Of a DNA stretch of 64,000 bases, positions 11,554 through 23,762 are shown piece by piece. The notes under the pieces are model-generated. The model did not search any database. It was not told the origin of the DNA and was given only the letters and a program-made list of their open reading frames with translations. The stretch spans positions 2,209,501 through 2,273,500 of the forward strand of contig LR746267.1 in assembly GCA_902729315.2 (NCBI GenBank), read 5' to 3'. A program made the translations under genes and the position numbers. Position 1 is the first letter of the stretch; the number at the start of each line of letters is the position of its first letter. This DNA comes from Spirodela intermedia. Lineage: Eukaryota > Streptophyta > Magnoliopsida > Alismatales > Araceae.

Positions 11554-11721
11554 ATTATTTACCCTCCTTCAATATGCTCCAGTCCTTGTCTTGCTTCTCT
11601 TCATTCCCTTTTGTTTAAAAAAAAACTCAACAAAAAAAAAAAAATATTTTTTGTATACTCTAGAGAAAAATAGGACAATACTAAATATTATGCAATACAT
11701 CCCCAAAAATGGTGCCAAATT
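11554..11721 (-). other. Leader and primer-binding site of element A2 (displaced by the inversion)
   Basis: Read on the minus strand, bases 11721 down to about 11697 give TTTGGCACCATTTTTGGGGA, a decayed tRNA-Asp-type PBS. The AT-rich gag leader follows, with the GAGTATA and AAGGAGGGTAA landmarks of A1 and A3. The gag that should follow is absent. The strand is opposite to the body of A2 (30096..32908), as the inversion predicts. Confidence 0.75.
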
Positions 11722-13353
11722 TAACATGACTTAGTCGTTGTATAGTAAATCATACAAATTTAAAATTTATAAAACTAGAAAGTATGATTTTTCACATATT
11801 TAGAAGTATTTCTGAACAAATATTCCAATTATAATTCAATAAAACTTCCAAAAAAATATCATTAATTTTTCCAATCGATCATAGGGATGTAATATAATAT
11901 CTAGTAATTATTCAGAATTTTCTTCAAATAATACTATTTTCTATGAATTTTATACTAAAAAATAAAAAGAAAATATATTTAAAATTAACAAAAAATGGAA
12001 ATCAGGGTGCAAACATCAGGATGACGTCAATGCCTTGGAAAATGCAAATCGGGCAGAAATAGAGTTCCACAAGGCAATTCTTACGTAAGCGATTACAGAC
12101 AATGTAACTGATCAAATTAAGATCTATAAAAGCCAAAAGAATCGTAAGTGGACGAAGTATATTTTGGTAAATTAAAATCACACAATTTTTCACTAAATGA
12201 AGCGTAAAGTAAGTTGAAAGCAAGAAAATAGAGTTCTGGCATCGCGACGGCAATGCGTCGGTGATGCACTAGAATCATGAGCGTTCAGGAGGATCATCAT
12301 ATAGTATCCACGTCCCCGAAGGCTCTCCTTGGGTAATCTCTAGATCTCCTTACAAAGTTTCGAGATTAATGAAATAGGTTGTCGAATTGTCTTCAACGGC
12401 TATCACCTAGTGGAGTGGAAAAATAGCGACTTTGCAGCTCTCTAACGACTGTCACCCAACGAAGAGGAACTGGATGGAGGTAGAGCACATGTCAAGGAGC
12501 TTCATCCTCAGGTCTGCACAATAAGAGGAGGTTCTTCATCGCATTTGGTACACTCTTAGGAGGTGGCGACTCATCTCATGGCAGATCGTCCTCTTCCCCA
12601 CGATAGCTTGTTCGTCGATCAATTAGAGATGCTTTACTCGATGGATTCGCGATCCTTTTATCGCGAATCATTCAGTAATTTTAGTAACAATATTTCGCGA
12701 ATTGCATTGACGAGATTTTCACCAATGGTCCAATGATTCTGGTTGCTTAATCCTTTACTGGTGATCTGTAGGAAAGTCGCGATAATCAAATAAAAAAATA
12801 TGAGTTTTTTGGCTCTAGGAGGATTCAACCTTGTACTAGTTGGCCACCCTTTTTGGGAAGGTGACATGGGTTTAGTCCCACATCGGTTGTGCACCAAATT
12901 TTCAGGTGAATATATAATAATGTTAGATCCTTAAGCAAGTCCCTTTCTCGCACATGTACAACCACTCTTTGCCCCACAATCGACTGGCAACTAGTGACGT
13001 GGAAAGGGAGTGATGCACACATGCTCCTATTGGTCCAAGTCGCTCGAGCCCCTACTCGCAGCTCCTCCCCGACTGTGCTTTCGACCCGCTCGCAGGCCCG
13101 ATTGGCCAGCGGGTCCCCTCATTTTGTAATATTTTTATTTTTATTTTTATTTCTTTTTTTTTATTGATCTCAAAAGTAAGACTATAAAAATTATATAAAT
13201 TTGTATAAAATCACAAAATTATCCAAAAAATCACATTAATCAATCGAAAACTACTTTTCACACTTTAACACAAATATAAGTCTATTTATCATGAGTTAAG
13301 GCTAAAACTATATTATTTACTAATTATTAACTCATGATAATGAAGACTTATTA
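11722..13353 (-). repeat. 5' LTR1 of element A2 (inside the inverted segment)
   Basis: A complete LTR1 of 1632 bases on the minus strand. Its sense end is CATGTTA rather than CACGTCA, the same variant found at the end of the A2 3' LTR (32909..34537). Its outer flank is GAGTT (13354..13358), the complement of AACTC, which directly follows the A2 3' LTR at 34538..34542. The two are therefore read as the LTR pair of one element, now on opposite strands because of the inversion. Confidence 0.85.
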
Positions 13354-13780
13354 GAGTTCCATCACCATTGGTTGCATTGATACATGCTTGATATTCTATG
13401 TTCATAAAAGAGGAGAAGAAGGTGTATGTCTAATTTTCAGGTAGGAGGAAACTCAAACCCTAAGTAGCCACAACTGAGAGTGACTTGCTTCTAGAGGAGT
13501 GAGACCCACTATTTACGTGTGATGTGAGTAAAATCCTAGCTTATAGTATGAAACCTAGAGAGAAGTAAGTTTTTCCCTTCATGACCACCAGCTCTTTCCA
13601 AAATTACAAAGGGATCAATCATGGATGTTTAGTATTTCATGGGGATATTCACGCTTAAAAGTACTATTGATAGTCTGAACACTTCATGCTTATATCTTTT
13701 TATTTTAAGGATGGATGGATAACTTGAGAAAACATAAGGACACTGCTAAGGGACTAGTAATGAATTAAGTTGGGGGGTGT
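13354..13780 (+). other. 3' non-coding end and polypurine tract of the Athila element
   Basis: The segment ends with CTAAGGGACTAGTAATG and the purine tract AAGTTGGGGGGTG (13768..13779), directly before LTR2. The same CTAAGGGACTAGCAATGA plus purine arrangement precedes the A2 3' LTR at 32909. Once the inversion is undone it continues 34538..36015, the other part of this region, across the A2 insertion (TSD AACTC). Confidence 0.75.
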
Positions 13781-15106
13781 TGATAACCTGATATTTATGT
13801 TGATTATTCCTTACATTTCATCTGGTTTTTGTTTATTTAAATCCTGAAAATATCATGTTATTAAGAAAATGATTTAAATATTTTTGGATTTGCATTAATT
13901 TCACTATTTGCACACTATGTATGAATTTTGCATAATTTTTGACTAACCCTACTTGACTTCATTAAAGTCAAGCAGTTTTATTACTAATAAATATTTTCAA
14001 GTTTTCATGCATGCAGAATTTAACAGAAATCAACAATAAATTAAGAGCATTTTAGTGGACGAAAGTTAGCTTAATGGGCTAGTAGTACTTTGGAGGAATT
14101 TCGGATTTGGATCTTCAAAGAGAAATTAGAGGAGGTTCGGGGGCCATGTCCAGGCCCATTTAGACCCGCCTAAGTCCGTAGAGGAAGCGATGTAGAAATT
14201 TATGGAGAGAGACTAGGGAATTATGAAGGGGCATTTTAGTCATACTTACCCTTGTATAAAGACTCTCTTCCTCCCTCTTTCCCATCCCATTCTGGACGTG
14301 CTCTAGCAACGGCTAGCTAGTAGGACAAGACATTCTCCAGGATTTGAGGTATCCACCTTGATAGATGTAAGTCGTTTTGACGCGTTCACTCTTGTTCTTC
14401 TCCTTCTTGCAGTGAAAAACGCCTGATCCTAGCGGAATATAAGGATCCAAGAAGAGGAAGGAGTCTTGAGGGCTCAAAGGACGAACATCAGCACCCATTT
14501 TCTGCTGTTTCCCATCGCTGTCTTCCGTTCTGCCCCCTCCAGCTGCTCCACGTTTTCCTCTGTTTTCACCCATCGTTCCTTCTCTCTGCGCCTTCTCCCG
14601 AAGCCTCCGTCTCTTCCCGCCGTCTCCTGTCGCACCGGCTGGCGAAATGCTCCCTGTCACTCGCTACGTGCCCGTCGCTCCTCGTCTCTCTCGTTCACCG
14701 AACACCACTGCCGCCTATCGCAAGTAGCCGCACGTCCGCTGAGCGCCGCCGCGTGCCCATCGCCAGCCGCCCCACGTCTGCCGACCACTGCCGTCGCCTT
14801 TCGCCAGCCGCCATGCACTCGCTGCCGGTCTCTGTGAGCCTGTCGCTCTCTCTCTCTCTCTCCCTACCCTTCCAGATGTAACCGAAAGTCCCAAATTTCA
14901 GATAGGTCCGGAACGGTCACAAGAGATTTGCAACCCGCGCAGCCCATCCTTGGACCCGACTGTCAACTGCCAAGGTAAGTTATTTTAGTGGATCGACCCC
15001 TTATTCGCCCTACATGTCTAATATAGAGTAACTAAGTAGAAAATTTATTATTGATTAAGTTTGAATTAAAATAGCAACATAAAAACCCTTAAATTTGGAC
15101 TTATCA
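13781..15106 (+). repeat. 3' LTR2 of the Athila element (displaced by inversion)
   Basis: It starts TGATAACCTG right after a polypurine tract and ends GGACTTATCA, followed by AACAA. It matches the minus-strand LTR2 at 51564..53185, flanked by GACAA in sense, closely apart from about 290 bases missing between TTATTTTAGT and GGATCGACCCC near 14988. It contains a hairpin-forming CTTGACTTCATTAAAGTCAAG-like motif (13950..13972), a transcribed-looking TATAAAG at 14256 and a CT microsatellite at 14847. ORFs in its GC-rich part are not counted as genes. Confidence 0.88.
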
Positions 15107-15480
15107 AACAATTGGAGACACTAGTGTGGCAGCTTGATTTCGTTTGGACATGTCACACCACACCAAAAGTCATTTAAGTATCTTCTGAAAGTATTGTGCT
15201 GCTCACTGGAGAGATCCATTGAAGGAGGGGTCGACCACGCTGTCACTATCATCTTGGAAGAGAAGGGAAGAGTTGACCACTCACGAGAGGCCTTGAGTAT
15301 AGTCAAGGGAGGAAGGAACAAGTTTTGCCAATCACTAGAGACATTGATTGTACAAAAAGAGGAAGGAAACGAATTGTCATTTTCACGTTAATCATTCAGA
15401 TTATAAAGATAATTGATAATATCTATTTTAGTAGATAATAATTAATTACTGCTTTTATATCTCTAATGATGATGTGTAAT
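15107..15480. other. Unassigned DNA outside the Athila 3' LTR
   Basis: I recognise no gene. Open frames of 66 and 85 codons on opposite strands overlap and show no known motif. With the inversion undone this joins 53186 onward across the Athila target site, so it may be part of the LTR3 element that was hit. Confidence 0.3.
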
Positions 15481-15780
15481 AACTTAACTTTCTAGTATCG
15501 TGGTGCTTCGGGAGCCACTAGATTAGATGTGCTTGGTTACATGACACATTAAGTAATGTAGGATCAACCTGCCACGAACTGCTGCCGACCAAGAACTTAA
15601 GTTCCTAGTATCATGGTGACTCCTTAGTCATTAGATCGTCCTTTAAAGTCACGTGCGTGTTGAGTGGTGTCAGATTCACAAATCATCAATGGATCCCTTT
15701 ACACATCTAGTATCATGTGATTTGCTAGCCGTAAGATCTGACTAATCTAATGAGGTGGCTCATTGAATACCATTAGATCA
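15481..15780 (-). repeat. Left arm of a fold-back tandem repeat
   Basis: Three diverged units start near 15481, 15594 and 15700, spaced about 102 to 113 bases. Each begins AACTTAAGTTCCTAGTATCR-like and carries TGGTG and AAGTCACRTG-like phrases. They are the reverse complement of the units at 16323..16765, so the block forms the left arm of an inverted repeat around 15781..16300. Confidence 0.65.
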
Positions 15781-16300
15781 CACCATGCTCTAGATGGCTG
15801 CACTAAAATTGATGAAAATAATTACTCCCACATTGGAAGTCCATCATTGTTTAAGCTGAATAAATCAAAGTTACTTTATCTTAGTAGAGATCTCTTCTCC
15901 TAAAATCAAATAATGTCTAGTACCATCTTGAGAGAAGGTGAAAAAGTGGTCCACCCTCTCGCACATGTGTGTATGGATGCTCCATGCCCCATGCCCAGTT
16001 GGCCACTGGGACATAGAAGGGAAGTGACACACATGTGCGTAGAGTGAGTCCTTTGCCACTTGAGCCCAGCTTGTGGCTGCCTTGGTCTAGGTCTACCCAC
16101 TTGACCACAACACCCTTGTGGGTTAGCGAGTGAAATATTTTTTATATTTTTAAATAATATAAAATTAAGTTAAGTATTTTAAATTCAAACTTCTAAAATT
16201 AAAAAAATAAAATAAAATAATAAAACTAATTAAAACACAAAAATCTAGCTTTAATAATATGCGGCATTTCTGTTGATATATCTGATGTGGGACTAATAGT
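15781..16300 (-). repeat. Diverged LTR1-like segment between the fold-back arms
   Basis: The part from about 15878 parallels the LTR1 core (minus strand): a CTCGCACATGTGTGTATG stretch, TTGGCCACTGGGACATAG, TTTGCCACTTGAGCCC and CTTGTGGGTTAG correspond in order to LTR1 landmarks. It is too diverged to be a recent copy. A related short piece lies at 19789..19895. Confidence 0.5.
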
Positions 16301-16322
16301 TTTCTCTGTTTTAGAGCACTAG

Positions 16323-16765
16323 TTTGTGATGGGCATATCCTATAGTAGTCAACATATCATGTGATCAGAAAAGACTAATCTCATAGTGGGAGAAGTGCCA
16401 TGATATCTAAAACATAAAGTATGAGGTTTGTGGTTCATGAATCCTATATTGCTTAGCATGCCACATGATGGGAAAGACTAATTGTATGGCAAGTGAAGCA
16501 CCACAATACTTCCAAACTTAAAGCATTCATATGGCAGTAGTTTGTAATGAATTGATCATATGTCACTTAACACGTCACATGACAAGATATAGTTAATTTA
16601 GCAGCAAATGAAGCACCACGATACTGGGGACTTAAGTTCCTTGTTGACAGTGATTTGTGGCGAGTTAATCCTACATGCTCAACATGCCACATGACCAGCA
16701 ACACTTGATCTAGTAGCAAGCAAAGTGCTACAATATTGATAACTTAAGTTCTCACATATATCAAC
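16323..16765 (+). repeat. Right arm of a fold-back tandem repeat (four units)
   Basis: Units begin with TTTGTGR at 16323, 16427, 16541 (TTTGTAA) and 16654, giving periods of 104, 114 and 113 bases. Each carries a CACATGACMAG-like phrase, an AGCACCACRATACT-like phrase and, in the last two, CTTAAGTTC. They are the reverse complement of the left-arm units. Confidence 0.7.
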
Positions 16766-16924
16766 ATTAAGAATATAAAGATAATTTTTGACTATTATTT
16801 GGTAAAATTGACATTATTAGTTCTCTTTAAAATCTTGTCAATAGCTACAAATACAACATTTGTTTCTTCCTCTCCTTTACATGATCAATGCCTCTAATAG
16901 TTTCTTCCACTATTATTTGGAAGG

Positions 16925-17836
16925 CAGACTAACATTGAGTAATGTTAATTTTCCTATTTTTTTCATTTACTTACATTTACAATAAGTTATTTTCATTTTA
17001 TGCATGTTTCAATTAAAATAAGTGGACTGATTCAAAATCTGATGAATAATCTTTGTTTCTTTTTAAAATCCTCCAAAACTTGTGAGAGATCAAATTGAAA
17101 TTATGTCTAACTTATTTTCTATTAGTTTAATGAGTAAAATCTTGAAGTATTTATGTTCCTAATATTCTATGAATAAAAATTATTTTTCTAATTTTGAATG
17201 TAAAATCAGTGAGATTAAAGATTGATTAATGAGTATTTAAGTGTTAAAATAAGGAAAAAACCTTCATGTCTAACCTTATCTCATATGTGTGAATTCTTGA
17301 ACACACATTCCTCTAAGAATCATGGTCACCGTAAAAATTAATTGACTATTTTCTCTCTCTCTTTATTATCATCTTAATTCTCTCTCTTGTGAAATCTCTC
17401 CCTCTCTTTTCTTTCTCTCATGAGACCTCTCCCTCTCTTTCTCTTTCTTGTGAGATCTCCTCTCCTCTCTCTTTCCCTCTCTTCATGAGAGATCTCTCCT
17501 GCTGTTTCTCTTCTACCTTAAAAATCCTTCACTTTGTAAATAATCCTTTCTTATCTTCCTTCTTTCTTCTATCCTTTCCTTTCTTGTCTCTCTCATTCTT
17601 TTTGTACATAATTTTATTTATATGGTTAATATTTATAATACTTGATATGTTCTTTATTTTTTTTTAAAGTCTTAAAAACTAAGAACAACTATTCATATAA
17701 ATCAGATCAAATTTTCAGGACGGATTAATAAATCTCCCTGTGTTTGACCTGAAACTTACATCTATACTAAAATATTTTCTTAGTTATAAATTTTATTAGA
17801 TCATGAGAATTTAAATACAGTAACATGTACACATCA
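16925..17836. repeat. LTR3 copy with CT-rich tract
   Basis: The segment parallels 53200..54200 along its length. It has an AT-rich first half with ATTTACAATAAGTTATT-like and GTGTGAATTCTTGAACACAC phrases, then GGTCACCGTAAAA, a CT-rich tract with TCTCATGAGA-like palindromes (17345..17520), then an AT-rich end in GTACACATCA. The left boundary is approximate. Open frames in the CT tract are low-complexity artefacts. Confidence 0.65.
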
Positions 17837-18951
17837 GTGATAAAGGTGAATCAGATCCGATTTAAAAAATCAAGCAATGCATGAAAAGGCCTCTACATGA
17901 AGTATAATGGACAAATTTTCTATGTGGATCTAGTCTATTCAATCAGGTCAAATCAGCTAAATTGTCAACTCAAAAGGCCTCTACTTGACTGAGATAATTT
18001 GTGGCCACTCCATCTAGCTCATTCCAATGTGATTTTGCCCCTATATTGACATACTTGATTGAATTTAAGGTTCATGTAAGATATACTACTGAAAATAGAA
18101 TTTGAACTAGATCAAAGTCTAGTTTCTCCTCCAACACTTGAAACAAGAAAATGAGAACAATTTTCATTTGGCACGACCTATTTGAATGAGAATGGCTATT
18201 ATAGTACAAAACAACAATTATGCTCTCTCCTTTTTTCATATATTATCCTCCCATGGTTTTCTATGCATCAAGAAGTGCATTAATGTCTTCCAAAAATCCT
18301 ATATACATTATAAGGGAAGAGGGTTGAGACAATCTAGCACAACTATTTTACATTATTCATTCTCTAGATATTTAGTTTGGGGCAAGCATCATTGTCCCAA
18401 ATTGATCACTTTATCAAAAAAATGTTTATAGGAAAAGGTTAAGGTGTGCTCAAGATTCATGGTTTCTACTAGATCAGAGAAGGCAAAGTAGAAAGAGGTT
18501 CTTTGATAATAGTTTCTTAAAAGATACATTCATTTCAAATCAAATCACCTAAAATTATCTCCTTAATGTGCATCTATGCTTTAGGAACAACTCTCTATGA
18601 AACTTTTTCCAAGCCTTAGCCAAGTAATGTTATATGTTGTAATCATTTACTAGGGTGAACTTTGGAAATACAATTATTCTATTGTGTTGGTTTGACATCA
18701 ACATGAATCATTTAAGAATTTTTTCCTATATACGATGATGTCTTTTTTTGTGAGTTTAGGTAAAGGCTATTCTTGTCTACCAAAATCCATTGAATGCACA
18801 GACCGAATCATGAACACATTCTATGTCTTAATGGCAAAGAAACTGACTGGGACTGTAAATGAAATGCCACAATACTTTGGTTGCTCAACCTCACAACTGA
18901 CCATGGTGTTAGTCTCTCTCACCATAGATCATGTGGTTTTATTTTATATAA
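17837..18951. other. Unassigned AT-rich DNA
   Basis: No gene is recognised. Open frames of 81 and 74 codons (18186..18431 and 18735..18959, plus) have no motif I can place. One phrase near 17995 (TTTGTGGCCACTCC) could be a decayed Copia-type GAG-pre-integrase LWH motif, but too little agrees around it to call it. Confidence 0.3.
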
Positions 18952-19788
18952 TCAATTAGAGATGATTTACTTGATAGATTCGTGATCTTTTAATTAAGAA
19001 TTATTCAATAATTTTAGTAACAATGCTCTATAAATCATATTGATAGGATTTTTGTTGATGATCAAATAATTATAGCAGCTTAATATTTCATCGACAATTT
19101 GTAGGAAAGTCACATTAATTAGATAAAAATATAAGTTTTGGCTCTAATAAGATTTGAACCTACATTAGTCACCCACTTGCATAAAAAAGATTGAAATAAG
19201 TAGTCTAATACTCTTATAAAGTGAAATCATCATAGTATATCAGTGTTATAACTAAGGGGTATTTGAGGTATTAAAATAATTCAAATCATTATGGGGAAAG
19301 TGTGATGTGGGTTTAGCCCCACATCAATTGTATGTAGAAGTTTTGGACAAATATATAGTAATACCACATTTAGAAGTAATGAGTCTCTTTCTTGCATGTA
19401 CGACCATTCCTTGCCCCACTGTTGGCTAGCCATTAGTGACATGGAAGAGGAGTGGTGCACATGTGCCACCATCAGTTCATAGCCACCTCAAGCCCCTACT
19501 CGTGGCTCCACCTCAACTGTACTTCCAACTTACTTGTGGGCTTGGTTGGCCGGTAGGTCCCCCCCATTTTCTATTTTTTATTTTATTTTATTATATTTTA
19601 TTTATCTCAAAAACAAGATTATAAAAATCATATAAATTTGTATAAAATCAGATAATTATTGAAACAAGTATATTAACTAACTTAAAATCACATTTCACAA
19701 ATTAACACAAACTAAGTCTATTTACCATGAGTTAAGACTAGACTATATTATTTCTTAGTTATTAACTCATGATAATGAAGACTTATCA
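18952..19788 (-). repeat. Old LTR1 fragment (long subfamily)
   Basis: It starts inside LTR1 at GATCAATTAGAGATGATTTAC-like sequence and ends GACTTATCA at 19788. It shares the extra AATACTCTTATAAAGTG region with 759..1882, 19896..21200 and 38098..39680, and its CG sites are heavily decayed. Confidence 0.8.
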
Positions 19789-19895
19789 AATCCATTCTCT
19801 TGAAATAAAATAATACCTAGGACTATCTTCAGAGAAGATAAAAAGGTGGTCTGCCCTTGCACATGTATGTGTGTATGATGCTCTTTGCTCCATAA
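19789..19895 (-). repeat. Fragment related to the 15878..15990 LTR1-like segment
   Basis: CTCTTGAAATAAAATAATACC followed by GACTATCTTCAGAG and GGTGGTCTGCCCTTGCACATG-like text matches 15895..15985 in order. It lies between two old LTR1 copies, consistent with an older repeat broken by insertions. Confidence 0.45.
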
Positions 19896-21200
19896 TGTGA
19901 CTTAGTCTTTGTATAGTAAATCACATAAATTTAAAATTTATAAAACTAGATAATATTAATTTTTGAATATTTAAAAGTATTTTTAAATAAATATATTAAT
20001 TATAATTCAATAAAAGTTTCAAAAATAATAAAAGTTTTCTAGGTTGATCGTAGAGATGTAATATAATATCAAGTAATTTTCAAAAATTTTCTCAAAAAAT
20101 ATGATTTTTAATGAATTTTAGATTAAGAAATAGAAATAAAAATAAAATATATTTAAAATTCACGAAAAAGATAAATAAGGGTGTGGACATCAAGATGACA
20201 TCAACACTTGACAAATGCAAATCGAGTAGAAATAAAATTTTGTCTGATGATTCTTACCTAAGTGATTACAAACGATTTAATTGATCAAATTAAGATCTAT
20301 AAAAGCTAGAAGAATCATCATTGAATCAATAATAGTTTGATATATTTAAATCAAACAAATTATCACTAAATGAAGTAAAAATTAAGTTGAAAGTAAGAAA
20401 ATAGAATTTTAGTGTTGTGGTAGTGAAGCGTCAGTGATGCACTAGAATCTTGAGTGTTTGGAAAGATTGTTGTGTAGTGTCTATAGCCTCAAAGGCTCTC
20501 CTTGGACAAGGATAATGTAGACAATCTCTAGATTTTTTTGTGAAGTTTAGAGATTGATAAAATGAGTCGTCAAATCGTCTCTAGTAGCTGCACCCAATAG
20601 AATAGAAAAATGACGACTTTGTAGCTCCCCAACGGTTGTCACCCCATAGAAAAGAGCTAGATGGAGGTGAGGCATATGACAGGGAGCTTCATCCTCAAGT
20701 CTACATAATAAGAGGAAGCTCTTCATCGCATCTGATACGTTCTTAGGAGGTGATGATTCTGGTGGATTGTCTTCTTCCCGATGATGACTTGTTTGTTGAT
20801 CAATTAGAGATAATTTACTCAATAGATTTGTGATCATTTTATCATAAATGATTTAATAATTTTAGTAACAATACTCTGTGAATCATATTAATGAGATGTT
20901 CATTGATGATCCAATGATTCTGATGACTTAATCCTTCACTGATGATCTATAAAAAAGTCGTGATAATTAGATAAAAAATTAATTTTGGCTCTAAGAGGAT
21001 TCAAACTCGCATTGGTCACCCGCTTGCATGAGAGAGATTGAAATAAGTACTTTAATGTCCTTATAAAGTGACATCATGATGGTATCTTTGTTATAATTAA
21101 GGGATATTTTACATATTAAAATCTTCAAAGCCTTTTCAAGGAAGGTGTGATGTGGGTTTGTCCCATGTAGGTTGTACACCGAAGTTTTAGGCAAATATAA
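19896..21200 (-). repeat. Old LTR1 copy, truncated at its sense start
   Basis: It begins TGTGACTTAGTC, a decayed form of the LTR1 terminus, and runs through the LTR1 landmarks to about 21200, past the ATGTGGGTTTGTCCC stretch. The last third (sense start) is missing. It belongs to the long, CG-depleted subfamily. Confidence 0.8.
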
Positions 21201-21650
21201 GTGCTACATGTAGGTTGTACACCTCTATTTTAGATGATTTTTCTGAAATTTTGATCAATCATAAGTGCTACATATCTATGGAATAATTGGCTAAAAGTAT
21301 GCTTGCTAGTTTTTGTGACTAAGATCTTTCTACTGAAAATTCTGTTTTAAAGATCTAGTAAGTTCCGAATTTTTTTTGAAGAATCAAAGAGGCCACCTTG
21401 AAAATAAGGACTGAAATTGTTATTACATGTTAACCAATTCTTGCACATGATCAATATATACGAAAGTTGTCTGTTATTTCTCAATTCAAATTTCTTGTAA
21501 AGATTACATCTCTCTTCTAAAAATAATTAATTTGGAATATTTTCATAAAATTTTATTTATTGTGATCATTGAGGATTTTATACACATGTATTGCTAGTCA
21601 AGGTATATAAGACTATCATAGTAATAAGTAGATAGAGTAGAACAAATTAG
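21200..21650. other. Unassigned AT-rich DNA
   Basis: No gene seen. Position directly upstream of a plus-strand gag relic suggests retroelement leader sequence. A phrase around TAAGTGCTACAT occurs twice (21198 and 21261). Confidence 0.3.
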
Positions 21651-22610
21651 CAAAACTACAAGTAAGCAAATGCAAGGACATAGATCCCAAAAGGATGTAG
21701 TCATTCCACCAGCAAAAGAGTTAGGAGAGTCATCACAAGTAGAAGTGACCTTAAAAGAAGAAACAAAAATGAAAAGAAACCAAAGGGAAAATAGAAGAAT
21801 GCATCTTAGAGATCACTCAGCTCCCTTATAGTATAGACCAGTGAATAGAATCAATGCTCCTATAGAGAATGATGTCAACTTTAGAGTTGATCATCATCTT
21901 GCCCAAATGTTACCACATTTTCATGGGATGGCTTATGAAGAGCCAAATAAACATTTGGAAGATTTCTCACATCTATGAGATTTCGCACTATCCCAACATT
22001 CCCATGGAGATAGAGAAGATGATATTGTTTCCCTTCACACTCATAAAGCTAAGGACTAGCTTTGTGCCTTGGTCGAGGAGCTAAATTCATGGATTGACAT
22101 GGAGGCAGCATTCCTTAAGAAATTTTCTTCAGTAGGAAAAATGAATTCTATTAGGAGGGCAATTAGGGATTTCGTGCAAGGGCCTCAAGAATCATTTTAT
22201 GAGACATGGGAGATAAAGATTACACCTGCTAGTATCCACATCATGAGATATAAAATTGGCAACTTGTGCATATTTTTTATGAAGATTTGAATGAGAGAGA
22301 TAGGTTCATGATTGATGCTGCCTTAGGTGTGACTTTAATGAACAAATATGAAGATGAAGCTATTGATCTTATTGAAATATTGTTGGAAAACAGTGCACAT
22401 CACTATGCTTTAAACTAGAATGGTAGAACTTTAGGATTTAGAAGAGGAAGTATTCCTAATGTGAAAATTATAGAGACTAGACTATTTATTGATAAATTAG
22501 ACAAACTAATTGAATGTGCAGATGTATTGATGAGAAAATTCACAACAAATGAATTTGACCAACAACTTCTCAAACAAGAGCAACTTGAATCAATCTACAC
22601 ATGAGAATAT
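21650..22610 (+). pseudogene. Athila-type gag relic
   Basis: Frames on the plus strand read in order: RRMHLRDHSAP and an RPVNRINAPIENDVNF stretch (21797..21885), HHLAQMLPHFHGMAYEEPNK (21891..21950), FLKKFSSVGKMNSIRRAIRDF (22110..22173), QESFYETWE (22186..22212), DAALGVTLMNKYEDEAIDLIE (22315..22377). This is the plan of Athila gag. Several stops (for example after LEDFSHL near 21978) and frameshifts break it. It ends about 20 bases before LTR5 with no zinc knuckle or pol, so the 3' part has been lost. Confidence 0.8.
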
Positions 22611-22629
22611 TAAGGGTATGTCAACCTAT

Positions 22630-23762
22630 TGATAATTATAAATTAGTAGTTGTATCTATGTATTAATATCTTATATATAGATGCTAATTAATGGGTAAGG
22701 AATACAATTATACATGTGTTACCAACTCATTATGACATTTATAATATTTTATCATTTAAGTCTTAATATATATTATTTTATTTATATTATGAGACTAACC
22801 CTACTTGACTTATAAAGTTTAGTGGTGATTCTCTCACATTTTCATGATACTTATTTGATTGCAAAAACTTAGGTGAGCTTTTATTATGAGTTGAAAGTAA
22901 TAGAAGAAGCCTAAGTTTTCAACGCAAGTCTTATGGAGAGGGTTGGCCTAATATGTTTATGGGCCCAAGAGAGGGTATCATTTTGGTCAGGCCCATTTGG
23001 ACCTTAAGTGGCACATGACCTTGGCTTAGCCCATTTGGGCTTAAAAGGTTATTAAGAGATGAGATCTAGGCCACCTATCTTAAGACACTTTAAGATGAGA
23101 TTAAGAGGAGGATTAGAGTGTCACCCTCATAAAAAATTTAGGTTGTCTACAAAGAGAGTTGATTATTAATCATAATCATCTATTAGAGGGGCTTAATTCT
23201 CTAAAGGTTTAAGGTATCTCATCTCTCTTTTAGAGGGTGTTTTTTGGCTCTCTCTAATAGTGGCTAGCCAAAGGAAAAATAAGAAAAATTAAAGCCTGGT
23301 CAATGACTTTCTCTTCCTTAAGATCGTCATGGAGAAGAGATTACCTGGAGCATATCAAGATCGTCGTGGATCAAGTATCACTTGACCTAAGACTAGCGCA
23401 TAACGAGATCTATGCAACATCTAGATTTGGGGCGTCCTTGTAATCTTCTCTATAGATAAATTAACTCTTAATTCGTAGGAATTGTATCATGTATTTTATC
23501 ATTCTATTGTATTAGATTCATTCTCTATTTTACCACACTTTTCATTTCTCTTGTCTTCACCTTTTTTAGATTTAATTCCGCCCTTCACAATCTCAAAGTA
23601 TATATATATATATAATGAATAAAATTCTTACTCTCATTATCTATACTTCTTGAGGATCGACCCTTAATTATCCTAAACTGAAGACTGAGGTTTTATAAAT
23701 ATTATTTGTATGAACTTAGTTATATCATTATGTCATATTTAACTTCTAAATCGAGTTCATCA
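22630..23762 (+). repeat. LTR5, complete copy (1133 bases)
   Basis: It starts TGATAATTATAAATTAG and ends CGAGTTCATCA. The start recurs at 62711 and the body at 1..758. It carries GACTAACCCTACTTGACTT (22793..22811), which is also found in LTR2 (13941..13959), a (TA) run near 23607, and GAGGATCGACCC near the sense 3' end. Flanks CCTAT and CTTGT do not match, so no TSD is seen. It may be a 3' LTR of the element whose gag relic lies upstream. Confidence 0.7.

Noticed and set aside
14313-14837. Overlapping open frames in LTR2, repeated at 52005..52653
   Set aside because: They come from the GC-rich, low-complexity part of LTR2 (Ser/Arg/Pro-rich on either strand) and contain a GA/CT microsatellite. 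Not genes.
17389-17667. 92-codon Ser/Phe/Leu-rich frame
   Set aside because: It is the translation of the CT-rich tract of LTR3.
18186-18959. Possible Copia-type gene fragment
   Set aside because: A few residues suggest it, but no ordered set of integrase or RT motifs could be found on either strand.
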